The notes under the pieces were generated by a model. It saw only the letters and a program-made list of their open reading frames with translations. It was not told where the DNA came from and did no database searches. The position numbers were made by a program, and so were the translations under genes. From assembly GCA_934271655.1 (NCBI GenBank), contig CAKQRW010000057.1:1-15925 (forward strand): a DNA stretch of 15,925 nucleotides. Direction: 5' to 3'. Position 1 is the first letter of the stretch. Each line of letters opens with the position of its first letter. Shown one piece after another: positions 14,547-15,925 of the stretch. The DNA is from an uncultured Bacteroidaceae bacterium. GTDB taxonomy: Bacteria > Bacteroidota > Bacteroidia > Bacteroidales > Bacteroidaceae.

Positions 14547-14733
14547 TAAGTAGGTGTTCATAATTATTTTTATATTTAGCGTGCGCTATCCCCGGGCAGA
14601 TTTTCCTTCTGTTTGATGGAGCTATGCGGGCATAGTGACTGGTAAACAGAAGGAAAATATGACCGAGAGAGAGTGCGACAAATATGAGAACGACGTACTT
14701 TGATACTATAAAATAATTTTGAGCACCTACTTA
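14547..14733. mobile_element. 187-bp MITE-like palindromic element
   Basis: The ends are near-perfect inverted repeats of about 28 bp: TAAGTAGGTGTTCA at 14547-14560 and its partner TGAGCACCTACTTA at 14720-14733, with matching AATTATTTT just inside. Within them, 14600-14614 and 14644-14658 form a perfect 15-bp inverted repeat, and 14622-14626/14631-14635 a small inner hairpin with loop CGGG. There is no coding frame. Terminal repeats plus an internal palindrome and small size fit a non-autonomous transposon (MITE). I do not see a convincing target-site duplication, and the parent transposase is unknown. A third copy of the terminus is at 15552. Confidence 0.7.
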
Positions 14734-14813
14734 CCCTTTGGCTTGCATAACGTCACACTAAGGTGTCAGCGAATTTTCCCGGTAGCCGACTGCTGAACAA
14801 CCAGGACTTTTGC

Positions 14814-14850
14814 CATTGCAGGGCGAGGCATGCATTGCCTCACGGCAATG
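14814..14850. other. Nested hairpin
   Basis: Inner arms GAGGCA (14825-14830) and TGCCTC (14836-14841) flank loop TGCAT; outer arms CATTGC (14814-14819) and GCAATG (14845-14850) pair around them with small internal bulges. No T tract follows, so it is not a clear terminator. It might be part of a structured RNA or a repeat remnant. Confidence 0.45.
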
Positions 14851-15116
14851 CGTCAAGGATGTCGCTTCATTTTTCCAGGGCCATGTGTGGGGGGGGCATT
14901 GGGCTTTCAGCTTGCCCTGGATGCAGCCATGATTCTTTCTGAATACGGATTGGGCTGATTGGGCTGGTTCTTTTAACCGTACAGGTTGAAATTTTCAAAC
15001 CGTCAAACTTGCGCTGAATCTGTTCTGCTTGACCATGCCACATGCTGTGACAACCCCTGAAAGTGCAGCCTGAAGGCATAGGAAATGGTGTTGCGGGACA
15101 TGCACTAGTCTTGCAC

Positions 15117-15245
15117 AAAGGGACAGAAGTGACAGAAGTGACAAAGGGACAAAGGGACAAAACATAGTAAAAAGTAACAAAATAAGTGTTTTAGACTAAT
15201 TTGACAAGGATATGTCCCTTGTCCCTTTGTCACTTCTGTCCCTTT
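15117..15245. repeat. Imperfect inverted repeat built of short tandem words
   Basis: The left arm (15117-15159) and right arm (15213-15245) are inverted copies of words such as AAAGGGACA and GAAGTGACA. The left arm carries one extra 9-bp copy of the AGAAGTGAC word and one extra A, so it is 43 bp against 33 bp. About 53 bp of AT-rich DNA lies between. Both the tandem expansion and the inverted arrangement are directly visible; no function is apparent. Confidence 0.8.
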
Positions 15246-15446
15246 CTCCTTTTGGGCCTTTTGTTGGAGGGCAAGACATATGGCAGATGTCGTGACGGCA
15301 ATGAGGAGTCTGATTCATCAGACAGTTTGCTGTGTCTGTAAAGCCTGCTGGTCGAGCATTGCAACATTCGCCATTCACTGACTATTGATGACTTGTCGCG
15401 CATAATGTCTCACCCTGCTTTTCAGGCCTTGCAATACACCATGCTT

Positions 15447-15561
15447 TGCGCATCCGTCATCCTAAGGCTTGCATGTCCTTATCCTAAGGTTAGTGTATCG
15501 TTTTCCTACACTTTATGCGTCGCTACCCTAAGGTTTGTGCATCTGTATATTTAAGTAGGTG
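15447..15561 (+). repeat. Five-unit repeat array phased at 22 bp
   Basis: Units begin TGC or TGT at 15447, 15470, 15494, 15516 and 15538. The core CCTAAGG is exact at 15461, 15483 and 15527, degenerate at 15505 (CCTACAC) and more so at 15549, so core positions advance by exactly 22 bp. The last unit runs into the orphan MITE terminus at 15552. The regular two-turn phasing suggests a protein-binding array or a decayed tandem repeat. Confidence 0.65.
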
Positions 15562-15573
15562 TTCAAAACACCT
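15552..15573 (+). repeat. Orphan copy of the MITE terminal repeat
   Basis: TAAGTAGGTGTTCA at 15552-15565 is identical to the left end of the element at 14547 and in the same orientation; the preceding TATAT context is also similar. AGGTGTT (15557-15563) and AACACCT (15567-15573) make a local hairpin. No matching right end is seen before the window ends, so this is a solo terminus or the start of another copy. Confidence 0.7.
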
Positions 15574-15710
15574 CCAGGCTGCACCCCACAATCATTAAAA
15601 AAGGATAAATCCCTGCTTGAATAATAATGCTAATTTCCGTTAAAGAAATTGCAAAACGGTCGCGAAACAACAAAATTAACATCAAAATGATATATTTTTT
15701 CTAAATATTC

Positions 15711-15741
15711 TTTGAACAATCATTAAAATTATATAATTTTG
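15711..15741 (+). promoter_or_regulatory. Consensus promoter of the right-end gene
   Basis: TTTG at 15711-15714, a 19-bp spacer and TAATTTTG at 15734-15741 match the Bacteroidota consensus. The ATG at 15805 follows after 63 bp. Upstream, CCGTT (15637-15641) and AACGG (15655-15659) form a small dyad that might be an operator. Confidence 0.8.
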
Positions 15742-15804
15742 CCCCCCGTAAGCATAGATAAATCGAAAAAACAACACAATCTTTCTTTATATAACAGTTA
15801 AGGT

Positions 15805-15897
15805 ATGAACAAGAAACTATGTACAGTTGTAGCCAGCATGCTCCTCACTCACTACTGTCCACGAAAAAACATTAACAATTGCTCCAACCATTTATAA
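15805..15897 (+). pseudogene. 5' fragment of an exported-protein gene, apparently interrupted
   Basis: A 30-codon frame behind a consensus promoter begins MNKKLCTVVASMLLT, which looks like the n- and h-region of a signal peptide. From about residue 16 the translation turns polar and odd (HYCPRKNINN) and stops at 15895-15897. The change of character near 15850, together with AT-rich, UTR-like DNA to the edge, suggests that an insertion sequence entered just after the signal-peptide codons and that its transposase lies beyond the window. Without the rest of the sequence the original product cannot be named, and a genuine 30-residue peptide is not excluded. Confidence 0.45.
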
Positions 15898-15925
15898 ATA
15901 AAGAAATTTTCGTCTCATTTCTTAC

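Larger units (their letters stand above)
14734..15446. other. Non-coding patchwork between repeats
   Basis: No gene is supported. Short frames on the minus strand (such as 14867-15160) translate low-complexity repeats and match nothing I recognise. The stretch includes ACACTAAGGTGT (14755-14766), a palindrome with 4-bp core resembling the CCTAAGG words further right; a G8 run (14889-14896); CCAGGGC/GCCCTGG inverted repeats (14875-14881, 14914-14920); and a doubled ATTGGGCTG near 14948. It reads like decayed intergenic DNA with repeat insertions. Confidence 0.6.

Noticed and set aside
14867..15160. Minus-strand 97-codon frame and its overlapping neighbours
   Set aside because: They mostly translate the tandem words of the inverted repeat and have no family resemblance.

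Overview
The window looks like a chromosomal segment of a Bacteroidota, most likely a Prevotella-type gut or oral organism. Many genes are preceded by the phylum's promoter form (TTTG, about 19 bp, TAnnTTTG, best at 14174-14204 and 15711-15741). The protein set also fits: a 287-residue FabI, MgtC/SapB, a hybrid-type periplasmic sensor kinase, a GH51 arabinofuranosidase and a BNR propeller protein. The genus is an inference; there is no rRNA or marker gene to settle it.

Layout: 1-621 holds no convincing gene but has a G-rich tract, a 20-bp tandem repeat, a bidirectional terminator and two families of short AT-rich phased repeats. Then come fabI (minus), a CAT-anticodon tRNA with its own promoter and terminator (plus), and an mgtC-like gene (plus). 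A duplicated 35-bp repeat and a strong terminator separate these from a minus-strand block: a two-sensor-domain histidine kinase preceded by a PurF-like gene. The PurF-like protein keeps the phosphoribosyltransferase half and the probable Fe-S cysteines but lacks the N-terminal nucleophile cysteine.

On the plus strand, 7107-9151 carries a compact ABC/AAA-type ATPase followed by a DUF4435 (TOPRIM-like) protein. This pairing is the architecture of the PARIS (AriA/AriB) and OLD-like ATPase-TOPRIM defence systems and is the most interesting candidate system here. A perfect 18-bp inverted repeat ends it and meets a convergent minus-strand pair for plant glycan use: a secreted GH51 alpha-L-arabinofuranosidase and a secreted BNR_4-type propeller protein. 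Divergent from these is a YcdX-like PHP phosphoesterase, then two identical tRNA-Phe genes with a canonical promoter and terminator.

From 14451 to the right edge there is almost no coding sequence. The stretch is a patchwork of repeats: a 187-bp MITE-like element with about 28-bp terminal inverted repeats and nested inner palindromes, an orphan third copy of its terminus, a five-unit array phased at 22 bp, and a large imperfect inverted repeat built of short tandem words. At the far right a textbook promoter drives a gene that starts with a signal-peptide-like sequence and stops after 30 codons, probably because an insertion element begins there and runs out of the window. All calls are by eye from sequence; no searches were run.
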